Shown here in pieces: positions 7,455-14,029 of a stretch of DNA of 17,714 nt (the first letter of the stretch is position 1; each line of letters starts with the position of its first letter). Source of the stretch: DASYAN01 sp036501345 (GTDB taxonomy: Bacteria > Chloroflexota > Ktedonobacteria > Ktedonobacterales > Ktedonobacteraceae); assembly GCA_036501345.1 (NCBI GenBank), contig DASYAN010000502.1:1-17714 (forward strand). Reading direction: 5' to 3'. Under the pieces are notes generated by a model. That model worked only from the letters and a program-made list of their open reading frames with translations. It was not told the DNA's origin and made no database searches. The translations under genes and the position numbers were made by a program.

Positions 7455-9635
7455 CTATAATGGTGCTGTATTAGCCGTCAGCTGATGTTGTACCAGTCGG
7501 GCATAATAGCCCTGCTGTGTCAGGAGTTGCTGATGAGTGCCGCGCTCCACAATGCGACCGTCATCAAGGACGAGGATCAGGTCGGCGTTGCGAATGGTGC
7601 TCAGTCGGTGGGCGATGATGATCTGGGTGCAGGAGAGGGCGTTGAGATTCTGCTCGACGGTGTGCTCGGTTTCGACGTCAAGGGCACTGGTGGCCTCGTC
7701 CAATAAGAGGATGGCGGGTTTGTGGGCCAGGGCCCGTGCGATGGCCAGGCGCTGGCGTTGTCCGCCGGAGATTGCACTGCCGCCCTCGGCTACGAATGTC
7801 TCGTATTTCATGGGCATGTTTGTAATGTCTGGATGGAAGGCAGCGGCCTGGGCTGCTGTGATCATATCTTCTTTGCTGATGACCGGGTTGTTGAAGGTGA
7901 TGTTTTGCCGGATTGTGCCGCTGAAGATATTGGCATCCTGCATGACGACTCCAAATTGGGCTCGTACTTCCTGGTAATTGAGGTTGTGCAGGGGAATATT
8001 GTCATAGAAAATTTTACCCGTTGTCGGTAGGCATAGGCCCAGTAGGAGCTTGCCGAGTGTGCTTTTCCCCGATCCCGTCTTTCCGACAAGGGCAACCTTT
8101 TGGCCCTGCTCAATATGCAATGTGATATCTTTCAGGATGGTTTGAGCTAGCGGATTCGTTGGATCATACTGGAAGCTTACTTGATATAGCTCGATCTGTC
8201 CCTTCAGGCGCGGAGGGCTTTGCACGCTTTGGATATCTTGCTCGGGATCAGCATCTAAGACATCGGTTATCCGCTCAAGGTGAGATTGCACTACCTGAAG
8301 TTGTTGCCCGTTGAGAACTAGTGACATGAGAGGGCCCAGGCAAGTCCCACCGAGGGAGTTGAGTGCTAGCATTGTTCCGACTTGCATTGTGCCATGGAGT
8401 ACCTGACTGGCCCCTAGCCATAGCAATAGGAGTGGTGAAAGCATGCGGAGTCCCGTCAGCAATGTGTTGATAAGCGCTAGCACGTAGCTCTGGCGGACAG
8501 AAATGGAGAGTTGATCGGAAAAGAGCTTGGACCAGTGGAGGAAAGCACGATTTTCTGCTCCAGCTGCCTTAAAGGTTGTGATACCCGTTAAAAGCTCGGT
8601 CACATAGCCTTGAGACCTTCCTATAGCCATGAGTTCTCTGCTGGCAAGGATACGGGTGGGGCGTGCGGTTACTAGCAGCAGTAGTATCTGGGGTAGAGCG
8701 ATGGCGAGCACCAGGAGGCCGAATAATCGTGAGAGTGAGAATAAAATAATCAGGTAGACGGTAGCCAGACTGCAATCCAGGAATGTTGAGACCAACTGAG
8801 TACTGACGATATCGCGGATGGCTGTATGGCTCTCCACACGGGCCATGATATCTCCACTGGCTCGCTGCTGAAAAAAACGCTCTGGCAATGTGAGTAGATG
8901 CTCGAAGAAGCTGGTAGTAATCTGTACATCGAGGTGAGTCTGCAGGTAGATGAGTGCGCACTCGCGTAATAGTGTGACTATGAGCTGGGTGAGTAATAGG
9001 ACAAAAAATCCGCTTATGAGCAAAGGCAGAATATCAATCCTGCTGAGAGGAATAATCCGGTCCACAATCACTTCTGTCAGCGCGGGTGTAGCCAGACCTG
9101 CGAGTTGGAGAAAGAGGGTTGTGCCGATAATCTGGAGTAGCATGAACGGAGCTTGCTTGAGGTAAGAGACAATATAGGAACGTAAAGTAATGCGGGGTAC
9201 CGTTTTTTGGCGTACGAAATGTTCACTTGGGGCAAGGATGATGATGACACCACAGAAACCAGCTGAAAACTCCTCGATCGTCATGCGTCTGTATCCCTGG
9301 GCCGGATCAACTACATCAACATAGTGAGTTGACCACCGCTCGACAATCAGGAAATGGTTGCTTTCCCAATAGACAATGGCTGGTAGTCTGACAGCGTGGA
9401 GGTCAGGGGTTTGCAGTGAGAATGCTCGGACCTGTAAGCCGTACTCTTGCGCGGCTGTGACAATACTTAAGGCTGAGAGGCCATCCCGACCAACACCGTA
9501 GCGCTGACGTATTTCCGCTATACTGATCTTAGACCCATAATATCTGAGAATCATTGCTAAGCAGGCAGCTCCACACTCTACCGCACTCAACTGTAAGAGC
9601 AACGGTACACGTCGCCGTCGTAACCTGCGTAGCAT
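7455..9635 (-). CDS. Peptidase-containing ABC transporter (C39 domain, PCAT) for double-glycine peptides
   Basis: This 726-residue protein would cleave leaders after Gly-Gly and export the mature peptide across the cytoplasmic membrane as a homodimer. Residues 10-140 are a C39 cysteine peptidase: Gln-15 (oxyanion hole), catalytic Cys-21 in VECGAACLAM, His-94 in SNHFLIVE, Asp-110 in VVDPAQG. Residues about 160-440 are the six-helix transporter domain. Residues about 480-720 are the ATPase, with Walker A GKTGSGKS (518-525), Q-loop near Gln-566, signature SGGQRQ (623-628), Walker B ILLLDEATSALD (642-653) and switch His-676. All key residues are intact. A GAGGAGG ribosome site precedes ATG 9635. 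It follows two Gly-Gly precursors on the same strand, its likely substrates, with a terminator hairpin between. No adjacent HlyD-like partner is present. Confidence 0.95.
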   Translation of the reverse strand: MLRRLRRRRVPLLLQLSAVECGAACLAMILRYYGSKISIAEIRQRYGVGRDGLSALSIVTAAQEYGLQVRAFSLQTPDLHAVRLPAIVYWESNHFLIVERWSTHYVDVVDPAQGYRRMTIEEFSAGFCGVIIILAPSEHFVRQKTVPRITLRSYIVSYLKQAPFMLLQIIGTTLFLQLAGLATPALTEVIVDRIIPLSRIDILPLLISGFFVLLLTQLIVTLLRECALIYLQTHLDVQITTSFFEHLLTLPERFFQQRASGDIMARVESHTAIRDIVSTQLVSTFLDCSLATVYLIILFSLSRLFGLLVLAIALPQILLLLVTARPTRILASRELMAIGRSQGYVTELLTGITTFKAAGAENRAFLHWSKLFSDQLSISVRQSYVLALINTLLTGLRMLSPLLLLWLGASQVLHGTMQVGTMLALNSLGGTCLGPLMSLVLNGQQLQVVQSHLERITDVLDADPEQDIQSVQSPPRLKGQIELYQVSFQYDPTNPLAQTILKDITLHIEQGQKVALVGKTGSGKSTLGKLLLGLCLPTTGKIFYDNIPLHNLNYQEVRAQFGVVMQDANIFSGTIRQNITFNNPVISKEDMITAAQAAAFHPDITNMPMKYETFVAEGGSAISGGQRQRLAIARALAHKPAILLLDEATSALDVETEHTVEQNLNALSCTQIIIAHRLSTIRNADLILVLDDGRIVERGTHQQLLTQQGYYARLVQHQLTANTAPL

Positions 9636-9654
9636 TGCTTACCTCCTCTCCCCT

Positions 9655-9694
9655 AAAAAGGTGGCTACCCACGGACGCGTTGACCGTGGGCACC
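9655..9694 (-). terminator. Intrinsic terminator/attenuator between precursor and transporter
   Basis: Read on the minus strand, GGTG-CCCACGG, a 9-nt loop, then CCGTGGG and CACC pair (9694 to 9660; four extra bases bulge on one side) and are followed by TTTTT at 9659-9655. It lies just upstream of the transporter ribosome site. Partial readthrough would give much precursor message and little transporter message, the usual balance in bacteriocin operons. That regulatory role is inferred from position. Confidence 0.75.
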
Positions 9695-9720
9695 TTTCCG
9701 TAGAATGTTGAACTACACCC

Positions 9721-9915
9721 TTAGTAGTCGTCGTTGTTGTTGTTATTATCTTTGTTTTCTTGGTGCTTCTGGTGTTTCTTTTTGCCCTTATTCTTTTTGT
9801 GCTTAATATTCTGTTTTTGGCCTTGATGACCACCGCAGATCTGCTTCAATTCCTCTGTGGTCAGATCTGTAGCCAGCTGTGGGATCTCTAAAATACTATT
9901 ATTGTCAAAAGTCAT
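9721..9915 (-). CDS. Double-glycine precursor peptide A (Lys/His/Gln-rich core)
   Basis: The 64-residue product has a 29-residue leader with the class II double-glycine pattern LTTEELKQICGG, Gly-28/Gly-29 being the predicted C39 cleavage site. The upstream part of the leader (LEIPQLAT) is shared with precursor B. The predicted mature peptide is 35 residues: about ten Lys, four His, several Gln and Asn, no Cys, then a five-Asn run and Asp-Asp-Tyr. It is strongly basic with an acidic end and has almost no hydrophobic residues, so it does not resemble a pore-forming bacteriocin. Start ATG 9915 follows GAAAGAAAGGA, the same upstream sequence as precursor B. It lies 85 bp before the transporter with a terminator hairpin in between. 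Function unknown; secreted peptide inferred from leader and neighbour. Confidence 0.88.
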   Translation of the reverse strand: MTFDNNSILEIPQLATDLTTEELKQICGGHQGQKQNIKHKKNKGKKKHQKHQENKDNNNNNDDY

Positions 9916-10179
9916 ATGACTATTCCTTTCTTTCGAGCATGAATTCTCTAAATAGCTAAGCGGTGTGTCTTACCTCCTCACTCAAGTATGAGGATTTTGG
10001 AATTGGCCAAGGCAAAAGTGCCGTTCAGCTGAGTGTGAGGACATCGGTGATACTAGTTCGAGCGTACGGTGATATTGCTCTCAGGATTTAAAATCCGTTA
10101 GGGCAAAAGCACCGTACGGTAGGCTCAGATTACAGAGGCCTTGTCACTCTCAGTGAGTTGGCACCATTATCCTAGCAAT
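9916..10179. other. Spacer between the two precursors with several repeats
   Basis: No gene is supported in this 264-bp stretch. It holds a CCTCA/TGAGG hairpin (9976-9993), two imperfect direct repeats (9991-10024 and 10083-10115) and a long inverted repeat, CGTACGGTG at 10063-10071 with CACCGTACG at 10110-10118. The latter encloses a near-palindrome at 10084-10096 (GGATTT / AAATCC). On the minus strand this is the leader region of precursor A and the tail of precursor B, so terminator or operator functions are both possible. Confidence 0.55.
9991..10115 (+). repeat. Two imperfect direct repeats of about 33 bp
   Basis: Copy 1 (9991-10024) and copy 2 (10083-10115) both start AGGATTT and end GGCAAAAG(T/C)(G/A)CCGT with nearly equal spacing; the middle differs. 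They lie between the two precursor genes, 76 and 168 bp upstream of the precursor A start. They may be left over from the duplication that made the two precursors, or be binding sites. Confidence 0.5.
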
Positions 10180-10407
10180 TTAACGATGGTGGCGGTGGTG
10201 GTGGTGACGGAAGAAATGGTGATGATGATGACGACGCCCATCGGGATCGAGATCGTTGTTATCATCGCAATTGTTATTGTTGTTATCGCAATTGTTATTG
10301 TTATTGTTATTGCAGTTCCAGCCACCGCAGATCTGCTTCAGCTCCACAGCTGTCAGCTCTGTAGCCAGCTGTGGAATCTCCAAGGCGCTAACACTATCAA
10401 AACTCAT
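10180..10407 (-). CDS. Double-glycine precursor peptide B (Cys/Asn-run and His-rich core)
   Basis: The 75-residue product starts at ATG 10407, chosen because leader length, upstream GAAAGAAAGGA and sequence then align exactly with precursor A; an in-frame start at 10428 would add seven residues. The leader ends LTAVELKQICGG with Gly-28/Gly-29. The predicted mature peptide has 46 residues: Trp-30, then Cys-32, seven Asn, Cys-40, Asp, five Asn, Cys-47, an acidic Asp/Asn segment (48-56), and a tail with 11 His in blocks of 5, 4 and 2 separated by Phe and Arg. The Cys spacing (8 and 7) and the His blocks suggest metal binding or crosslinking. No such class is known to me. It is the first gene of the precursor A - transporter set, all on the minus strand. 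Runs are encoded by mixed aat/aac and cat/cac codons. Confidence 0.9.
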   Translation of the reverse strand: MSFDSVSALEIPQLATELTAVELKQICGGWNCNNNNNNNCDNNNNNCDDNNDLDPDGRRHHHHHFFRHHHHRHHR

Positions 10408-10882
10408 GTGACGGTTCCTTTCTTTCAAGCGTGAAACACATCTTTCAAAGGTGAATTACTAAATGGTTGAGAGATGTAATTTCACTCGAGTGTCTGTGGG
10501 ATTTCGAAGGGTGTGATACCTTCATCCCTGTTGTTACACTTCACAAATTATGCGTGTGTGTATCTTTTATAGGTAACCCAATGTGCCAGTTTCTCTGAAG
10601 CGAGGTTCCAAGGGGTTGCAAGCTCCTTGACGAGAATGGGGATGTTCCCGATATTTCTCTTTCCTCTTTCACCACCAGGTGCGGCAGCAAAAACTTGCAC
10701 ATGGCGTTAGGTTTTTCCTCTTTCCCTGGAGGGGGAGATCTCCTATAGTAGAGTATCGGTGCTCTCGAGTTATTCTTGAGTTCTATGAGATTGTTTCCGG
10801 TGACACTAATGATTTTGAATGGGGTACGAGAGATATTACCTGTGTGCAAACAAATATCTTACAGCTCAGCAACAACAGCTGA
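10408..10882. other. Upstream region of precursor B, no gene supported
   Basis: The 470 bp before precursor B show no convincing gene. Two overlapping frames (minus 10541-10849 and plus 10679-10882) are open but have no ribosome site and ordinary random composition. On the minus strand the first 120 bp should contain the precursor promoter. A GAAGG/CCTTC hairpin lies near 10507-10524, and the GAAAGAAAGG ribosome-site region is near 10410-10425. I could not define -35 and -10 boxes with confidence. Confidence 0.4.
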
Positions 10883-10984
10883 ATTAGGATAGGAATAGGA
10901 GCAACCAAGACCATCGCTCAAGCTGGAACGGTGGGCAGTGGGGTCGTTGCCGCCGTTGCTGGTGCTGCCTATTGCATTGCATAG
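10883..10984 (+). pseudogene. Gly/Ala/Val-rich hydrophobic ORF end, possible bacteriocin-like remnant
   Basis: Frame 2 between TGA 10880-10882 and TAG 10982-10984 encodes 33 codons. Most of the last 28 residues are Gly, Ala, Val, Thr and Ile, with an AGTVGSG segment and a Cys three residues from the end. It resembles the small hydrophobic, GxxxG-containing core of some class II or circular bacteriocins. It has no ATG, GTG or TTG at its beginning. The frame directly upstream is the same frame behind a TGA, while another frame nearby reads Ser-Ala-Thr-Thr-Ala-Glu-Leu-Gly before a TAG. A decayed or frameshifted small gene is the best reading. A strong terminator follows 24 bp later, supporting past transcription on this strand. 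Confidence 0.35.
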
Positions 10985-11007
10985 GTCGGGAGAAATCCCT
11001 GGAGACG

Positions 11008-11062
11008 AAAAACCCGCCTGTCCGCTAGAGGTTCAGACCTCGCGGTTTGCAGCGGGTTTTTT
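11008..11062 (+). terminator. Strong bidirectional intrinsic terminator
   Basis: AAAAACCCGC (11008-11017) pairs perfectly with GCGGGTTTTT (11052-11061). Inside it a second stem forms from CCGC and GAGGT with ACCTC and GCGG around a TCAG tetraloop. T-tracts lie on both sides, so it can end transcription of the plus-strand ORF at 10883-10984 and of the minus-strand gene 11243-11869. Confidence 0.8.
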
Positions 11063-11242
11063 GTGTCAAACGCTATGTGAGTAGTCTTTTCTCTCAGTTC
11101 GGCAAAAGATTGAGTGCCTAGCTTACCTTGAGTGCCGTTTTCTCTTACAGGTCAAGGCTTCTGTGAATCGCTGTAAGAGGCTGTGTACAAGCAATAAGCG
11201 CGAGAGTTTGGCCTACTGGACGAAGAGCTCGAAGTTGCTCTC

Positions 11243-11869
11243 TTATTGCGTGCGACGAGTGCCGTTCAGTTGTTGTTTAGCGGTGCTGCCGGGAATGCGC
11301 AAGGGGATCGGGGTAGTTGGGCTGGCTACAAGCTTTTGTTTATTATCTGTGGTGACAATGAGTTCGCCGATTGGCTTATTGTTGACAAGCTTGGTGAGAA
11401 ACTGGCCCTGTGTGAACACTCCATTGAGGATCGGTTGGTTGAAGAGGGCCATTTCCACCCTGACCAAGACAGCCGCTTTGCCTGGCGTTGCTGCATATTG
11501 GACAAGTTGCTGATACTGGCTAAGGGTTAAAGCCTTATGGTCGGGACCCACTACCTGGAGAAAAGCAATATTGGTCTTTTGGATGCTTTGTTTGTTGATG
11601 AGGAGTATGCCTGAATCAATCAGGGTTGAGTTGGTCTTGGGTGGCCTTTTTCTTCGTGGCCCTGGTGTTGGTGTTGGGTTTTTTAATGAGTTGTTCTTAC
11701 CATCACTACTACTATTGCCACCTCCGTTGTTGTTGTTGTTGCCGTCGCAAGCTAGTGCAATTAAGGGTGTGACTATGTAAGCGAGGGCTACAAGTGCAAA
11801 GATAGAGAGCAAAGCAAATTTCTTTACTCCTAATTTTCTGATCCAGGCAGTGAAAGCAGTATTTTTCAT
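11243..11869 (-). CDS. Exported protein with Asn run after the signal sequence
   Basis: The 208-residue product begins with a basic segment (RKLGVKK) and a hydrophobic stretch at about 18-40 ending Ala-Leu-Ala, a likely signal peptidase I site. Cys-41 follows directly, but Ala-Leu-Ala-Cys is a poor lipobox. After cleavage the protein would start Cys-Asp-Gly and a five-Asn run, then Gly/Ser/Asn-rich and Pro/Thr/Arg/Lys-rich linkers to about residue 80. Residues 80-195 look like one folded domain with alternating hydrophobic residues. A GGAG ribosome site precedes the ATG. It is on the same strand as the precursor-transporter set but separated from it by about 800 bp and the 11008 terminator, so it is its own unit. 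The Asn run recalls the precursor cores; whether it acts with them is unknown. Confidence 0.75.
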   Translation of the reverse strand: MKNTAFTAWIRKLGVKKFALLSIFALVALAYIVTPLIALACDGNNNNNGGGNSSSDGKNNSLKNPTPTPGPRRKRPPKTNSTLIDSGILLINKQSIQKTNIAFLQVVGPDHKALTLSQYQQLVQYAATPGKAAVLVRVEMALFNQPILNGVFTQGQFLTKLVNNKPIGELIVTTDNKQKLVASPTTPIPLRIPGSTAKQQLNGTRRTQ

Positions 11870-12226
11870 GAAGAGAGGTCTCCTTTTCTCTTACTTTACA
11901 GCGACGCGATTCATTGAGCCTACTGTTCTAAAGGTAACCGATACGGGTGGCTATTACTAGGGGTAAAGAGGGACAAAATTTAGTAAAAGACCAAAAAAGT
12001 CTGCAAAAAAGTCGCGAATGGCTTCTCTAATGCTGCTTCTTTGTCCCGCTTCGTGGATTGGTTTGGCTAGGAAACGTCCTCGGAGGCGAGATTTGTCCCT
12101 GTTTCCCCCTATTAGGAGCGTGCAAAATTTTACTACAATAGAGCAGGCGGCTACTGAACGTGATTGGCGAGAGCTGCCCTCGTTGTGGTTCTTTTTGTTA
12201 CATCAATGTTGGAGGAGGGAGCAGAT
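11870..12226. other. Divergent intergenic region
   Basis: This 357-bp region separates the minus-strand exported protein from the plus-strand glycosyltransferase and should hold both promoters. TACAAT at 12134-12139 could be a -10 box for the plus strand, without a clear -35. An AGAC/GTCT pair flanks an A-run near 11986-11998. An open frame from 12018 overlaps the next gene out of register and has no coding support. Confidence 0.35.
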
Positions 12227-13735
12227 ATGTCCTATTACTCTGTTGCTGCTAGAGAAAATCTCCAATCCTTTTTTACGAAAGCGGTTGCTTTGCTGCGATC
12301 TCGTCCCTGGCTTTTTCTCTTTGGAATAATCAGCGAGCTAGTATATTCCTGTTATCTTTTACATAGTTATCCATTAATGGGCTATTTTCAGAGTCGCACG
12401 TTTATGGAGGACATTGATAACTTTTCTCGTGTGAGTTTTCTTATATTCCTGTTCACCTTTACGATGCTTTTTTTGCTATTTGGCCTGGCCTGGTGGGAAA
12501 TGCGCAAATTTCAAGATCGAACCACGCTCTGGATTATTCTCGGGTTCGGCGGAGTCTTTACACTGACGACCATCTTCATCTATCCTCTCACATCTCCTGA
12601 TATCTATACCTATATCGTGCGCAGTCTGGTGATGCTCCAACACCATGCCAACCCGATCACGACTTCACCCGATCACTTTCCTAACGATCCCTTGATGCAG
12701 CTGGCGGGGGCGAATATTGATTTGTCATCGCCTTATGGGCCGCTGTGTATTTTTCTGCAAGACCTGCCAGTATTGATAGCGGGAAGAAATGTCCTCCTCG
12801 CGCTTGTGCTTACCAAGTTTATGTTTTCTGCTATGCTAATTGCTAGTGCGTTCCTTGTCTACAAAATCCTGTCGGACATTGCTCCCAGTTTTGCTCTTCG
12901 TGGGGCATTCGCGTTAGCCTGCAATCCCTTTACGCTCTTTGAGTATTCTATCAATAGTCACAACGATATCGCCATGATGTTCTTGGTTATACTGGCAATC
13001 TTTGTCCTGCTCAAGGAGCGGCCTACCTGGGCTATAGCGCTGATCACAGCTTCTGCCCTGGTCAAATTTGCTTCTGTCGTGATCATTCCACTCTTCTTTA
13101 TATATAGCATTGTGCATCAGCCAACGCTGCAGAAGCGTGTCATCTATAGCATAAAGGCTGGGATGGTCTGCTTATTGCTCGTGATTGGCAGTTTTGCGCC
13201 CTTCTGGGTGGGGATGCAAACGCTAGCTCGCTTCTTGAAACAAATTGCAAATCTACGCTTTTCGTTTAGTTCATTGCTCTACGATATGTCTGCAGGAGGT
13301 ATCTCTTCTAAAGAGGGTCAGGTGATAGGGTGGGTGCTCTTTGGGATCTGCTTCCTGTATGCTTTGTGGCTTTGCACGAAGGATTTCCCAAGTCTACTCA
13401 AAGGCTGTTGTCTGACGATGTTTGCCTTTCTGCTCTTTAGTGCCACTTACACCCAAGTCTGGTATCTGATCTGGCCCTTTGCGCTTGCTATGCTTGTCCC
13501 TGAAACCTGGCTCTTGCTGGCTGCCATTCTGCCCCTCTACGCAGCTATTCTAGAGCAGCCGATCGCCGGATACCTGATCGGATGGGGACCAAGTCCCAGC
13601 GTCTCATCGGCCACCGTTGACGTAGCGGTCTATATAGCCATCTTTTTCCCACCTCTGATGTGGCTGATTGCCACCCGCTCAGGGATTGTGTCTGAGTTGG
13701 ATGAGGCTAGTGATAAGCTTGCGTCACAGGGCTAG
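12227..13735 (+). CDS. MptB-like polyprenol-phosphate-dependent glycosyltransferase (GT-C, multi-spanning)
   Basis: The 502-residue product has about 11-12 hydrophobic helices spread over the whole length. ATG 12227 is chosen because it follows GGAGGAGGGAG; an upstream in-frame TTG at 12164 lacks one. The loop after the third or fourth helix carries Ser-Pro-Asp-Ile-Tyr-Thr-Tyr, then His-Ala-Asn-Pro and Ser-Ser-Pro-Tyr-Gly-Pro-Leu. These match the acidic catalytic-loop and SPYGPL patterns of the MptA/MptB alpha-1,6-mannosyltransferases and related GT-C enzymes, which use a polyprenyl-phosphate sugar outside the membrane. A later Asn-Ser-His-Asn-Asp segment is also typical. Likely role: extending a cell-surface glycan or glycolipid. 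The donor and acceptor cannot be read from sequence. A 30-codon ORF and a terminator follow. Confidence 0.72.
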   Translation: MSYYSVAARENLQSFFTKAVALLRSRPWLFLFGIISELVYSCYLLHSYPLMGYFQSRTFMEDIDNFSRVSFLIFLFTFTMLFLLFGLAWWEMRKFQDRTTLWIILGFGGVFTLTTIFIYPLTSPDIYTYIVRSLVMLQHHANPITTSPDHFPNDPLMQLAGANIDLSSPYGPLCIFLQDLPVLIAGRNVLLALVLTKFMFSAMLIASAFLVYKILSDIAPSFALRGAFALACNPFTLFEYSINSHNDIAMMFLVILAIFVLLKERPTWAIALITASALVKFASVVIIPLFFIYSIVHQPTLQKRVIYSIKAGMVCLLLVIGSFAPFWVGMQTLARFLKQIANLRFSFSSLLYDMSAGGISSKEGQVIGWVLFGICFLYALWLCTKDFPSLLKGCCLTMFAFLLFSATYTQVWYLIWPFALAMLVPETWLLLAAILPLYAAILEQPIAGYLIGWGPSPSVSSATVDVAVYIAIFFPPLMWLIATRSGIVSELDEASDKLASQG

Positions 13736-13763
13736 TCTGGCAAGAAGGTACGAGGGAGGAACA

Positions 13764-13856
13764 ATGCCTTGTTTCTCCCTTTTCTCAAGCCAATTTTGCC
13801 GTTCAGTGCTCTGCTGGGTATCTACTCTATGGTCTCTCGAACCACCTACAAAATAG
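13764..13856 (+). CDS. Possible 30-residue peptide ORF
   Basis: ATG 13764 follows GGGAGGAAC with good spacing, and the TAG at 13854 is two bases before an intrinsic terminator. The peptide is rich in Ser, Leu, Phe, Trp and Cys (three Cys) and has no recognisable family. The ribosome site and its placement between the glycosyltransferase stop and the terminator are the only support; it may be chance. Confidence 0.3.
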   Translation: MPCFSLFSSQFCRSVLCWVSTLWSLEPPTK

Positions 13857-13857
13857 C

Positions 13858-13902
13858 AATAGCCCCTGCAATGCAATGAGAGCGTCGTCGGGGCTATTTT
13901 TG
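13858..13902 (+). terminator. Intrinsic terminator after the glycosyltransferase
   Basis: AATAGCCCC (13858-13866) pairs with GGGGCTATT (13890-13898) and is followed by a T-tract (five T to 13901). It ends the 12227-13856 transcription unit. Confidence 0.85.
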
Positions 13903-13906
13903 TTGA

Positions 13907-13938
13907 AAGTTGTTCCCTTTTCCGCGAAGTTGTTCCCT
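13907..13938 (+). repeat. Two 12-bp direct repeats, 20 bp apart
   Basis: AAGTTGTTCCCT occurs at 13907-13918 and 13927-13938, exactly 20 bp apart. They lie between the terminator and the promoter at 13975. They may be tandem regulator sites about 40-70 bp upstream of the -35 box, or the end of a mobile element like the other paired repeats in this window. Confidence 0.6.
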
Positions 13939-13974
13939 AGATGTCCTGGAAAATGCCGCAGGTGATAGGTATAC

Positions 13975-14003
13975 TTGGAGTGGTTTATAAAAAATGCTAT
14001 AAA
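13975..14003 (+). promoter_or_regulatory. Sigma-70-like promoter of the 14030 gene
   Basis: TTGGAG (13975-13980) and TATAAA (13998-14003) are separated by exactly 17 bp, 26 bp before the ATG of the next gene. Confidence 0.55.
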
Positions 14004-14029
14004 TACTTCATGAGAAAAGGAGAAATATT

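Noticed and set aside
9639..9833. 64-codon Thr/Lys-rich minus-strand frame overlapping precursor A
   Set aside because: It is out of register with the leader, starts inside precursor A and runs through the terminator hairpin; its Thr run is the shifted Asn run.
10541..10849. 102-codon minus-strand frame upstream of precursor B
   Set aside because: No ribosome site, no recognisable domains, no Gly-Gly leader, ends abruptly in repeats; probably chance.
11243..11869. Lipoprotein call for the exported protein
   Set aside because: The residues before Cys-41 are Ala-Leu-Ala; the -3 position lacks the usual Leu/Val/Ile, so signal peptidase I cleavage is more likely.
10018..13806. TGCCGTTCAG occurring at about 10019, 11260 and 13798
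   Set aside because: Ten to twelve bases shared at three places in different contexts (spacer, coding, coding); no symmetry or fixed distance to genes, so treated as chance.
13907..13938. CRISPR-like array
   Set aside because: Only two 12-bp repeats with an 8-bp gap; neither unit length nor number fits, and there are no cas genes in the window.
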